In this document: positions 1-8,011 of the stretch, piece by piece
How positions within the stretch are numbered: position 1 is the first letter of the stretch
How the letters are laid out: each line of letters begins with the position of its first letter
Made by a program: the position numbers and the translations under genes
Assembly: GCA_027382625.1 (NCBI GenBank)
Contig: JAJKFJ010021845.1
Location: 239,695 to 303,694 of the forward strand
Reading direction: 5' to 3'
Length of the DNA stretch: 64,000 nt
DNA from: Tetmemena sp. SeJ-2015
Taxonomy: Eukaryota > Ciliophora > Spirotrichea > Sporadotrichida > Oxytrichidae
Notes under the pieces: generated by a model
What the model was told of the DNA's origin: nothing
Databases searched by the model: none
What the model saw: only the letters and a program-made list of their open reading frames with translations

Positions 1-197
1 GGGCCGGAAGCCGCCTCGCGGGCGCTGGAGCCGTTTTTCACCACCAAGCCCGAAGGCAGCGGCCTGGGCCTGGCGATGATCCACCAGATGGCGCTGTCGG
101 CGGGGGCAGTTTCCGTCTGGCCAATGCCCCGCAGGGCGGGGCCGAGGCCGTCTTGACCTGCCCTGCCTTCCCGCTGGTCAGGAAGACGGCGGGATGA
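1..197 (+). CDS. sensor histidine kinase, C-terminal fragment
   Basis: This is the 3' end of a two-component sensor kinase whose start lies outside the window. The visible peptide carries the last ATP-binding boxes of the HATPase_c domain: EPFFTTKPEGSGLGL (F and G2 boxes), then MIHQMA. The frame changes near base 105, after which it reads LANAPQGGAEAVLTCP and stops at 195-197. Such ends are typical of PAS/HisKA kinases. Its last 20 bp overlap the convergent response regulator gene, which is probably its partner. The partner assignment is inferred from adjacency. Confidence 0.75.
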   Translation, partial: AGSRLAGAGAVFHHQARRQRPGPGDDPPDGAVGGGSFRLANAPQGGAEAVLTCPAFPLVRKTAG

Positions 198-938
198 ACA
201 TGTAACCCGCGCCGCGCATGGTGCGGATGCGGCGATGGACCGGGCCGGTATGCCGATCTTGCGGCGGATCTTGCGATCATGCACATCGATCGAGCGGTCA
301 AGCGGCGACAGTTCCGGTTCGCGGGTCAGGTCAAGAAGCTGGTCGCGGCTCAGCACCCGGCCCGGGCGTTCGGCCAGTGCGGCCAGCATGGTGAATTCCT
401 GCGAGGTCAGGCGCTGGGGCCGACCCTGTTCGTCGGTCAGCAGTTGGGCGTCGAAGTCCAGCGCCCAGCCGTCGAACCGGATGCATCGCCCGGCCGCGGC
501 GCGGGGCTGCGCCTCGGCCGGGCCGATCCGCCGCAACACCGCCCGCACCCGCGCCAGCAGCTCGCGCGGCTCGAAGGGTTTGCACAGGTAATCGTCGGCG
601 CCGACCTCAAGCCCGACGATGCGGTCCACCGGCTCGTGCCGGCCCGACAGAAAGAGGATGCCGATATTGGCCTGCGCCTTCAGCGCCCGCGCCAGCTGTA
701 GCCATCCTCGGGCCGGGCAGGCCGACACCAGCACAGCACCAGGTACGCGTCCCGCGCCCGGATCGCGCGCCACATCTCATCACCGTCGTGAACGGCCTCG
801 GTCATAGCCTTCCGAGCCGAAATAGCGGCAAAGAAAGCTGCACAGCCGCCGGTCATCCTCGACGAACAGGATGTTGTGCCGCCGACCCGGCGATTGGGTG
901 GCGGTCGCTGTCCTGATCATCGTCTGGCCTGGCATCAT
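178..938 (-). CDS. OmpR-family response regulator
   Basis: Transcription factor of a two-component system. The receiver starts ILFVEDD and ends with the conserved lysine region GADDYLCKPFEPRELLARVR. The C-terminal winged helix reads LTSQEFTMLAALAERPGRVL, then RSIDVHDRKIRRKI, and finishes GAGYMFIP. The length, about 250 residues, fits the OmpR/TorR group. The receiver is scrambled near 700-830 and the winged helix near 235, both read as sequence errors. The start is taken at an ATG about 938 (alternatives 935, 920). It converges with the kinase gene at 1-197, and repeats that could be its binding site lie just upstream at 960-999. Confidence 0.8.
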
Positions 939-959
939 GGGCTGCGCCTCGCATCTGTA

Positions 960-999
960 TTTTGTAACCGGAACACATGCCGATTACAAAAAGTTACAC
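960..999. promoter_or_regulatory. repeat-rich operator between response regulator and fmdA
   Basis: The divergent promoter region holds an 8-bp inverted repeat, TTTTGTAA at 960-967 and TTACAAAA at 984-991. ATTACA (983-988) and GTTACA (993-998) also form a direct repeat with 10-bp spacing. Tandem repeats one helical turn apart are typical of OmpR-family sites. Binding by the adjacent regulator is an inference. Confidence 0.45.
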
Positions 1000-1108
1000 G
1001 ACTTCCAGCAACTTCAATGAACTCTGCTTACATAATGGTCGGAAGCTCCTTTCCGCGCAAGTGCGGTGCAGACCTGCCCGCGCCACGCGCCCATATGGGA
1101 GGAAAACA

Positions 1109-2335
1109 ATGGCAAAGAACGTGTTCCAGGTCGACCTGAAGAAGGCGCCCGAGGATGCCGCGATCAAGACGCACAACCGCTGGCACCCCGACATTCCGAT
1201 GGTCGAGACCTTCAAGCGGGGCGAAGTCCTGCGGGTGGAATGCTATGACTGGACCGGCGGCCAGATCGGCAACAATGACAGCGCGAATGATATCCGCGAC
1301 GTCGACCTGACGCGGGTGCACTATCTCTCGGGGCCGTTCGGCTTTGAAGGCGCCGAGCCGGGCGACCTTCTTGTCGTCGACATTCTGGACATCGGCACGC
1401 TGCCGGAGTCGCAATGGGGCTTCAACGGCCTTTTCGCCAAGGAGAATGGCGGCGGCTTCCTGACCGAGCATTACCCCAATGCGACCAAGTCGATCTGGGA
1501 TTTCGAAGGGATCTACGCCAAGTCGCGGCATGTGCCCGGCGTGCGCTATCCCGGCCTGATCCATCCGGGTCTGATCGGCTGTCTGCCCGACCACCAAGCT
1601 GCTGGCCGAGGCGAACCGCCGCGAGGCCGCGCTGATCGCCACCGACCCGAACCGCGTGCCGCCTCTGGCCGCGCCGCCCCATGCCGCCACCGCTGATGGG
1701 GCAGATGTCTGCTTCGGCGCGCGGGCGGCGCCGCGAAAGAGGCCTGGCGCACGGTGCCGCCGCGCGAACATGGCGGCAATTGCGACATCAAGAACCTGTC
1801 GCGCGGCTCGAAGGTATATTTCCCCGTCTACGTCAAGGGCGGCGGGCTTTCGATGGGCGATATCCACTTCAGCCAGGGCGATGGCGAGATCACCTTCTGC
1901 GGCGCCATCGAGATGGCGGGCTGGATCGAGATCAAGGTCGACGTCATCAAGGGCGGCATGGCGAAATACGGTGTGATCAACCCGATCTTCCGGCCTTCGC
2001 CCGTTGATCCGCATTTCGACGACTACCTGATCTTCGAAGGCATCTCGGTCGATGAGCACACGGGCGAGCAGTATTATCTCGACGCCCATGTCGCCTATCG
2101 CCGGGCCTGCCTGAACGCGATCGAATACCTCAAGAAGTTCGGCTATTCCGGTGAGCAGGCCTATATGATCCTGGGCACCGCCCCGGTCGAGGGGCGTATC
2201 GCCGGCATCGTCGACATTCCCAACGTCTGCGCGACGCTGGCCATTCCGACCGCGATCTTCGACTTCGACATCCGGCCCAATGCCGACGGGCCGAAGCGGT
2301 CTGTCCCGCAGATCGACGTTGCGCGCACGTCCTGA
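1109..2335 (+). CDS. fmdA: formamidase (acetamidase/formamidase family)
   Basis: Hydrolyses formamide, and possibly short amides, to formate and ammonia in the cytoplasm. The 409-codon span matches the usual length of about 408. Family landmarks are NRWHPDIPMVETFKRGE near the N-terminus, TGGQIGNNDSANDI, REHGGNCDIKNLSRGSKVYF with the conserved histidine and cysteine around the middle, and GEQYYLDAHVAYRRACLNAI. The frame changes near 1595, 1690 and 1755 and recovers, so this is a complete gene with sequence errors. The ATG follows a GGAGG ribosome site. It is first in an operon with the amide channel and fmdB, the classic formamide utilisation set. Formate and ammonia would be the usable products. 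Confidence 0.92.
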
Positions 2336-2404
2336 CGCGATCGTTCCCGACAAGCACAACATTCCCGCCCCCGAGAGAGGGGCGGGCCCTTGGGAGGAGG
2401 GATC

Positions 2405-2917
2405 ATGATACTTGGATTTCTGTTGTTCTACGTGGGGGCGGTGCTGTTCCTGAACGGCCTTTGGCTGATGGGGCGGATTCAGGACCGCGAGATCGTCGTC
2501 ATCAACGTCGTCTCAGGTCTCGTCGCCGGGGCCGTGGTCGTGCAGGGCGCCTTCGGGGCGGCGGCCGATGCGGGCAGCATCCGCGCCGCGGCCCTGACCC
2601 TGTTGTTCGCGACGACCTATTTCTGGGTCGCCTATAACCGCTTTGCCGGGGTCGACGGGCGGGGCCTGGGCTGGTTCAGCCTGTTCGTCGCGATCAGCAC
2701 CGTGCCGGTCATCTATACGGGCCTGTCGGCGGCGGCGACCGGGCGCGATGTCTGGCTGGCCGGCAACTGGCTGGTCTGGGGTATCCTGTGGTTCATGTAC
2801 TTTCTGCTGCTTGCCCTGGGCAAGCCGATCCTGAAGCAGACAGCGTGGGTCACGCTCCTGGCAGGGATCTTCACCGGCTGGCTGCCAGGCTGGCTTCTTC
2901 TCGATGGTCTCATGTGA
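2405..2917 (+). CDS. AmiS/UreI-family amide/urea channel
   Basis: Inner-membrane channel of 170 residues with about six hydrophobic helices and no frame break. AmiS/UreI proteins pass small neutral amides or urea. The start at MILGFLLFYVGAVLF follows a GGAGG site, and the protein ends GWLPGWLLLDGLM. The gene lies 69 bp after formamidase and 11 bp before fmdB, so it most likely imports formamide or acetamide for FmdA. There are no urease genes nearby, which argues against a urea role. Confidence 0.85.
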   Translation: MILGFLLFYVGAVLFLNGLWLMGRIQDREIVVINVVSGLVAGAVVVQGAFGAAADAGSIRAAALTLLFATTYFWVAYNRFAGVDGRGLGWFSLFVAISTVPVIYTGLSAAATGRDVWLAGNWLVWGILWFMYFLLLALGKPILKQTAWVTLLAGIFTGWLPGWLLLDGLM

Positions 2918-2928
2918 CGGAGGGCGCG

Positions 2929-3225
2929 ATGCCAATCTACGATTTCCAATGCAACGATCACGGCATCTTCAGCGGCTGGGTGACCTACGAAGCCAGCCGA
3001 AAGGGCCTGGATTGCCCGCATTGCGGCAGTCCCAGCCCGGTTCTGGTCGCGCTGCCCCAGATCAGCCGGCTGTCCAGCGGTCTGCGCCGCGCCGAATTGC
3101 GGGCTGAGACGACGTCGGCCGAGCCGAAAGTGATGAAGCGCGAGCATCTGCCGAATTGCGGCTGCAAGCTGTGCAATCGCAAGGCACCGCCGACATCCCG
3201 CCGGTGGATGATCGGCAACTGCTAG
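2929..3225 (+). CDS. fmdB: FmdB zinc-ribbon protein
   Basis: Small (98-residue) zinc-ribbon protein of the FmdB family, named for its regulatory role in the Methylophilus formamidase cluster. It begins MPIYDFQCNDHGIFSG and carries the first half-ribbon CPHCG. A second cysteine group, CGCKLC, sits near the C-terminus. It could bind zinc or act as a regulator, but its biochemical role is not established. It is the last gene of the fmd operon; the next 240 bp hold the AT-rich promoter of the bhc genes. Confidence 0.85.
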   Translation: MPIYDFQCNDHGIFSGWVTYEASRKGLDCPHCGSPSPVLVALPQISRLSSGLRRAELRAETTSAEPKVMKREHLPNCGCKLCNRKAPPTSRRWMIGNC

Positions 3226-3467
3226 GGTTCACCCCGTGATGCCGGGCAGGGCGCGCGCTTTGACCGGCATTCGCATGTCTGCTTGTTCCGGTCCGATCAA
3301 CCGCATGGGGCGGTTTCAGGGCCGGGTCACGCGATGAAAAACGATAGTAAATTGATATCGCGTGCAAAATCACGATTTTTCTTCAGTCAAAAAACATTTT
3401 CAAAATAATATACGCTGATTCCGGCCGCCTGTAAGCTGTTCCCAACGCTTCAGGAGGAAGGGCCGAC
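3226..3467 (+). promoter_or_regulatory. AT-rich control region upstream of bhcA with palindrome
   Basis: This 240-bp gap has an AT-rich core (about 3335-3415) in an otherwise GC-rich window. It contains the palindrome AAAATC-AC-GATTTT at 3366-3379 and a second imperfect palindromic stretch, TTTTCAAAA, near 3400. An AGGAGGA ribosome site precedes the bhcA ATG. In Paracoccus the bhc genes are controlled by the IclR-type BhcR. The palindrome is a candidate operator, but no bhcR lies next to it here. The weak inverted repeat ATGCCGG...CCGGCAT near 3239-3270 could be an fmd terminator but lacks a T-run. Confidence 0.45.
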
Positions 3468-4650
3468 ATGCACAATCCCGTCTTCATTCCAGGTCCCACA
3501 AACATGCCCGAGGCCCTTCGCAAGGCCGTCGACGTGCCGACCATGGATCATCGTTCGGCAGGCCTTCGCGCACTTGCGTCCCGGCACCGGAATCGTTGCC
3601 ATCTCGCAATCGGGCGAAAGCGTCGAACTGCGCCGCATACGGAACTGTACCGGCACCAATATCCGGATCGCGATCACCAACACCCTGTCCCCTGGCGACC
3701 GGGTTCTGGCGGCGCGGCATGGCATGTTCAGCCATCGCTGGATCGACTTGTGCCAGCGCCACGGCCTGGACGTGCAGATTGTCGAAGAGGAATGGGGCGC
3801 GGGCCTGCCCGCCGAGGCCTATCTGGATATCCTGAGCGCGGATCGCGACCACCGGATCAAGGCCGTGCTGGCGACGCATAATGAAACCGCGACCGGCGTG
3901 GTCTCGGACATCGCCGCGGTGCGCCGCGCGCTGGACAGGGCCCGCCATCCGGCGCTGCTGCTGGTCGATGGCGTCAGCTCGATCGGCTCGATGGATTTCC
4001 GCTTTGACGATTGGGGCGTCGATATCGCCGTCACCGGGTCGCAAAAGGGCTTCATGTTGCCGCCCGGTCTTGCGATCACTGTGCATTCCGCGCGGGCGAT
4101 GAAGGCCACCGAGACCGCGCGCCTGTCGCGCTGCTTCTTTGACATCCGCGATATGGGGCGCACCAATGCGGCGGGGCTTTACCCCTATACGCCCCCGGTC
4201 GGGCTGATCTGCGGGCTGAAACTGGCCTGCGACCTTCTGCTGGACGAGGGGCTGGAGGCCGTCTTTGCCCGCCATGCCCGGATTGCCGATGGTGTGCGTG
4301 CGGCAGCGGCGGCCTGGGGCCTTCCCCTCGCCGCGCGGTCGCCCGAACTTTACTCGCAGACCGTGACCGCGCTCAGAACGCCCGCAGGCTTCAACGCGAC
4401 CGAGATCGTCACCCGCGCGGCAACGGTCTATGACACGGCGTTCGGCACCGGCCTGGGCGAGCTGGCGGGCAAGGTCTTCCGCTTTGGCCATCTGGGCCGG
4501 ATGAGCGACCTGACTGCTCTGTCCGGCCTGGCCGTTCTTGAGATGTGCATGGTCGATCTGGGTTTGCCGATCCGCCTGGGCAGCGGTGTTGCCGCCGCGC
4601 AGGAAGCGTATCGCACCACCGTCGCCTCGCCTATGAAACAGGCAGCCTGA
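3468..4650 (+). CDS. bhcA: L-aspartate:glyoxylate aminotransferase (BhcA)
   Basis: PLP enzyme of aminotransferase class V that makes glycine from glyoxylate with aspartate as donor, the first step of the beta-hydroxyaspartate cycle. It starts FIPGPTNMPEALRKAVDVPT and has LVDGVSSIGSMDFRFDDWGV. The PLP lysine is in VTGSQKGFMLPPGLAI, and it ends with LGSGVAAAQEAYR. The length of about 394 fits. Roughly 35 residues after MDHRS (3555-3665) are garbled, and the frame is restored at AITNTLSPGDRVLAARHGMF. It is first in the four-gene operon bhcABCD. A generic serine- or alanine-glyoxylate aminotransferase is the alternative, but the three downstream genes settle the call. Confidence 0.9.
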
Positions 4651-4684
4651 CCATGCGCCCGGCACAAGACCCGAGGGAAGAGCA

Positions 4685-5632
4685 ATGAAGGACGCAACAC
4701 CGGCGGATATCCCGTCATTCAGCGATGTTCTGGCCGCGCGCGACCGCATCGCCGATCATGTCCACCGCACCCCCGTTCTGACTTCGCGCATAATGGACGA
4801 GCTTTCCGGCGCGACACTGTTCTTCAAATGCGAGAACCTTCAGAAAGCCGGGGCCTTCAAGGCCAGGGGGGCGTCAAACGCGTTTCGGCCTGACGGCGCC
4901 AGGGGCGTGGGGTCGCCACCCATTCCAGCGGCAACCGGCACTTCCTGGCCTATGCCGCCGGGCGGCGCGGCATTCTGCACTGTGGTCATGCCCCGCACCG
5001 CGCCGCAGGCCAAGAAGGATGCCGTGCGGGGCTATGGCGGGGTGATCGTGGAATGCGAGCCGTCGACCAGCAGCCGCGAGGCGGTCTTTGCGACGGTCGT
5101 GGCCGAAACCGGCGCGGAATTCGTGCATCCCTACAATGACCCGCGCGTTATCGCGGGGCAGGGGACCTGCGCGCTGGAACTGGTGGATCAGGTGCCCGGA
5201 CTTGACGCCGTCATCGCCCCCATCGGCGGCGGTGGCATGATCTCGGGCACCTGTCTGACCCTGTCGACCATCGCGCCGCAGATACGCGTCTATGCCGCCG
5301 AGCCGGAACAGGCCGATGATGCCGCCCGCAGCTTCCGCGCCGGGCATATCATCGCCGATGACGCGCCCGAAACCATCGCCGACGGGCTGAAAGTGCCGCT
5401 GAAAGAGCTGACCTGGCACTTCGTCCGCAATCATGTCAGCGATATCCTGACCGTCTCCGAGGCGGAAATCGTGGCCGCGATGGAACTGATCTGGAAGCGG
5501 CTCAAGATCGTCATGGAACCGTCCAGCGCCGTGCCTTTGGCGGCGGCTGCGGAATCCGGCGTCTTTGCAGGCCAGCGCGTCGGCGTCATCATCACCGGCG
5601 GCAATGTCGATCTGAAGAAACTGCCTTTCTGA
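4685..5632 (+). CDS. bhcB: beta-hydroxyaspartate dehydratase (BhcB)
   Basis: Fold-type II PLP lyase that dehydrates and isomerises erythro-beta-hydroxyaspartate to iminosuccinate. The PLP lysine lies in KAGAFKARGASNA (about residue 60). The phosphate-binding glycine loop is APIGGGGMISG and the C-terminal signature VGVIITGGNVDLKKLPF. The length, 315, fits the threonine/serine dehydratase family. About 30 residues after KARGASNA read out of frame (4885-4980) and then return, so compensating errors hide the SSGNHA-type motif. Placement directly after bhcA and before bhcC supports the BhcB call over plain threonine dehydratase. Confidence 0.88.
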   Translation: MKDATPADIPSFSDVLAARDRIADHVHRTPVLTSRIMDELSGATLFFKCENLQKAGAFKARGASNAFRPDGARGVGSPPIPAATGTSWPMPPGGAAFCTVVMPRTAPQAKKDAVRGYGGVIVECEPSTSSREAVFATVVAETGAEFVHPYNDPRVIAGQGTCALELVDQVPGLDAVIAPIGGGGMISGTCLTLSTIAPQIRVYAAEPEQADDAARSFRAGHIIADDAPETIADGLKVPLKELTWHFVRNHVSDILTVSEAEIVAAMELIWKRLKIVMEPSSAVPLAAAAESGVFAGQRVGVIITGGNVDLKKLPF

Positions 5633-5642
5633 AAGGGGCGAG

Positions 5643-6804
5643 ATGAACATGGAAATCAAACTGACCGACCTTGACGTGGGCTTCGATGTGCCGGCGCTGC
5701 CCGGCATGGTCGAGAAGGATATCCAGACCCCCTGCCTGATCCTGGATATGACGCGCTTGAGGCGAATATCCGCAAGATGGGCGACTATGCCCGCGACAGG
5801 GGGATGCGGCTGCGGGTGCATGGCAAGATGCATAAATCGGTCGACGTGGCCAAGCTTCAGATGCGGATCGGCCATGCCATCGGCGTCTGCTGCCAGAAGG
5901 TCTCGGAAGCCGAGGTCTTTGCCCGGGGCGGGATCACCGACATCCTGGTCTCGAACGAAGTGCGCGATCCGGCCAAGATCGACCGGCTGGCCCGCCTGCC
6001 GAAACTGGGCGCCAGCGTGATCGTCTGCGTCGATGACCCCGCAATGTCGCCGAGCTTTCGGCGGCAGCGCAGAAACACGGCACGGTGCTGGGCTGCTTTG
6101 TGGAAATCGACTGCGGTGCAGGTCGCTGTGGGGTGACCAAGACGGCGGATGTGGTCCGAATTGCACAGGCGATCGCCGCGGCGCCGGGACTGCGCTTCAG
6201 GGGGCTGCAAGCCTATCAGGGTGCGATGCAGCACATTGAAAACTATGACGAACGTCGCGCCAAGCTGGATATTGCCATTGCGATGGTCAAGGATGCGGTC
6301 GCCGGACTGGAGGCCGTGGGCCTGAAGCCCGACCTCGTCTCGGGCGGCGGCACGGGATCTTACTATTTCGAAAGCGGGTCCGGGGTTTATAACGAGCTGC
6401 AATGCGGCTCTTACGCCTTCATGGATGCCGATTACGGCCGTATCCGCGACAAGGATGGCAACCGCATCGACCAGGGCGAATGGCAGAACGCGCTGTTCAT
6501 CCTGACCAGCGTGATGAGCCATGCCAAGGCCGACAAGGCGGTGGTGGATGCCGGGCTCAAGGCGCAATCGGTGGACAGCGGCCTTCCGGTCGTCTTTGGC
6601 CGCAGCGATGTGACCTATGTCAAATGCTCGGACGAGCATGGCGTGATCGACGATCCCGGCGCGGTCTTGAAGGTGAATGACAAGCTGCGCCTGGTGCCGG
6701 GCCATTGCGACCCGACCTGCAATGTCCATGACTGGTATGTCGGCGTGCGCGGCGGCAAGGTCGAGGTGGTCTGGCCGGTCTCGGCCCGTGGCCGCGCCTA
6801 TTGA
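5643..6804 (+). CDS. bhcC: beta-hydroxyaspartate aldolase (BhcC)
   Basis: D-threonine aldolase-like (DSD1 family) PLP enzyme with an alanine-racemase-type barrel. It condenses glycine and glyoxylate to beta-hydroxyaspartate, the C-C bond-forming step of the cycle. Visible landmarks are RLRVHGKMHKSVDVAKLQ, where the PLP lysine lies in this family, then IGVCCQKVSEAEVFARGG and LQAYQGAMQHIENY. The metal-binding tail is LVPGHCDPTCNVHDWYVGV. Frame changes near 5762 and 6045 are corrected by family length (about 387). The start at 5643 follows a GGGGCGAG site, with an in-frame second ATG at 5649. Confidence 0.9.
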
Positions 6805-6856
6805 TCAGACAGGAAGCGGGGGCGGGATGACGCCCCCTGACGCCGGAGAGACGCCG

Positions 6857-7817
6857 ATGTACATCGTTCCCGAAGCGGCAATCGCCGGGCTGATCACGCG
6901 CGACGACAGCTTTCGCGCGGTCGAGGCGGTCTTCGCTTCGATGGCGTGCGGCCGGGCGCGCAATTTCCCCGTCATCCGCGAGGCGTTGGGCCATGCCAAT
7001 GCGCTTTACGGTTTCAAATCCGGCTTCGACCGCAACTCTCTGGCGCTGGGTCTGAAATCCGGCGGCTTCTGGCCCGGCAATGCCGCCAGGGGCCTGACGA
7101 ACCATTCAATCCACGATCTTTCTCTTCGATGCCGATACCGGGCAGATCAAGGCGGTGATCGGAGGCAACCTGTTGACGGCGCTGCGTACCGCCGCCGCAT
7201 CTGCCGTGTCGATCCGCCATCTGGCGCGCCCGGATGCCGAAGTCATGGCCATGGTCGGGGCGGGGCATCAGGCCAGCTTCCAGCTTCGCGCCGCACTTGA
7301 GCAGCGCCGGTTCCGCCGCGTGATCGCCTGGAACCGCAGCCCTGACCGGCTGGACCGCCTGGCCGCCGTGGCCGATGAATTCGGCCTCCCCTTCGAGGCG
7401 GTCTCGCTTGACCGGCTGGGCGCCGAGGCGGATGTGATCGTCACCATCCTGTCCTCATTCGCCCCGGTTCTGACGGCGGCACAGATCAGGCCCGGCACCC
7501 ATCTGGCCTGCATGGGCACCGACACGCGCGGCAAGCAGGAGGTTGGCACCGATCTTGTCGCCAAGGCGCGCCTTTTCACCGATGAGGTGGCGCAATCCGT
7601 CAGCATCGGCGAATGCCAGCACGCGGTCGCGGCGGGGCTGGTCAGGCCGGATGACATCGTTCCCCTGGGAAGGGTGATCGAGGGCGATCATCCCGGGCGC
7701 CGATCGCCCGAGGAGATCACGCTTTTCGACGGCACCGGCGTTGCCTTGCAGGATCTCGCCGTGGCCGCCGCCGTCCTTGAGCGCGCGATTGCCGCAGGAA
7801 GCGCCATCGAAGTCTAG
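6857..7817 (+). CDS. bhcD: iminosuccinate reductase (BhcD)
   Basis: Ornithine-cyclodeaminase/mu-crystallin-fold NAD(P)H enzyme that reduces iminosuccinate to aspartate and so regenerates the amino donor of BhcA. It begins MYIVPEAAIAGLITRDD. The nucleotide-binding loop is VMAMVGAGHQASFQLRAAL, and further marks are RPGTHLACMGTDTRGKQE and FTDEVAQSVSIGECQ. The length of about 320 fits. One frame change near 7105 separates GLTNHS from the continuation IFLFDADTGQIKAVIGG. It closes the bhc operon; an imperfect hairpin (about 7820-7850) follows. Confidence 0.9.
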
Positions 7818-7922
7818 AACGCAAGGCGAAAGCCCGCCTTCGGGGCGCCTTGTCCGACCGCAGGAAGGCCCTGCGCGGATGAAACGCGGCCATCGCGCCC
7901 CGACTGTTCCCGTTTTGCGCCG

Positions 7923-7940
7923 ATTGTAAAAGATTTGTAA
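7923..7940 (+). promoter_or_regulatory. 7-4-7 direct repeat upstream of phosphate transporter
   Basis: Two 7-bp repeats, ATTGTAA and TTTGTAA, are separated by AAGA (11-bp period). This is the architecture of Pho boxes, though the sequence is not the usual CTGTCAT. The site lies about 70 bp before the Na/Pi cotransporter gene. It also resembles the GTTACAA elements at 960-999, so PhoB and the local OmpR regulator are both possible binders. Confidence 0.35.
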
Positions 7941-8011
7941 CACTTATGTTGCACCCCTCGGCGCAGAGTGGCAGGGTCGGGGGTCAAAGTGATCGCCTGC
8001 CGGGCGGGTGC

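Noticed and set aside
1028..2362. A 444-codon open frame antisense to the formamidase gene
   Set aside because: It is the mirror of a GC-rich coding region (third-position bias keeps the opposite strand open), shows no family motifs, and the sense strand has a clear formamidase.
3484..6729. Long minus-strand frames opposite bhcA, bhcB and bhcC
   Set aside because: They are complements of well-recognised enzymes, with basic, low-complexity translations and no ribosome sites.
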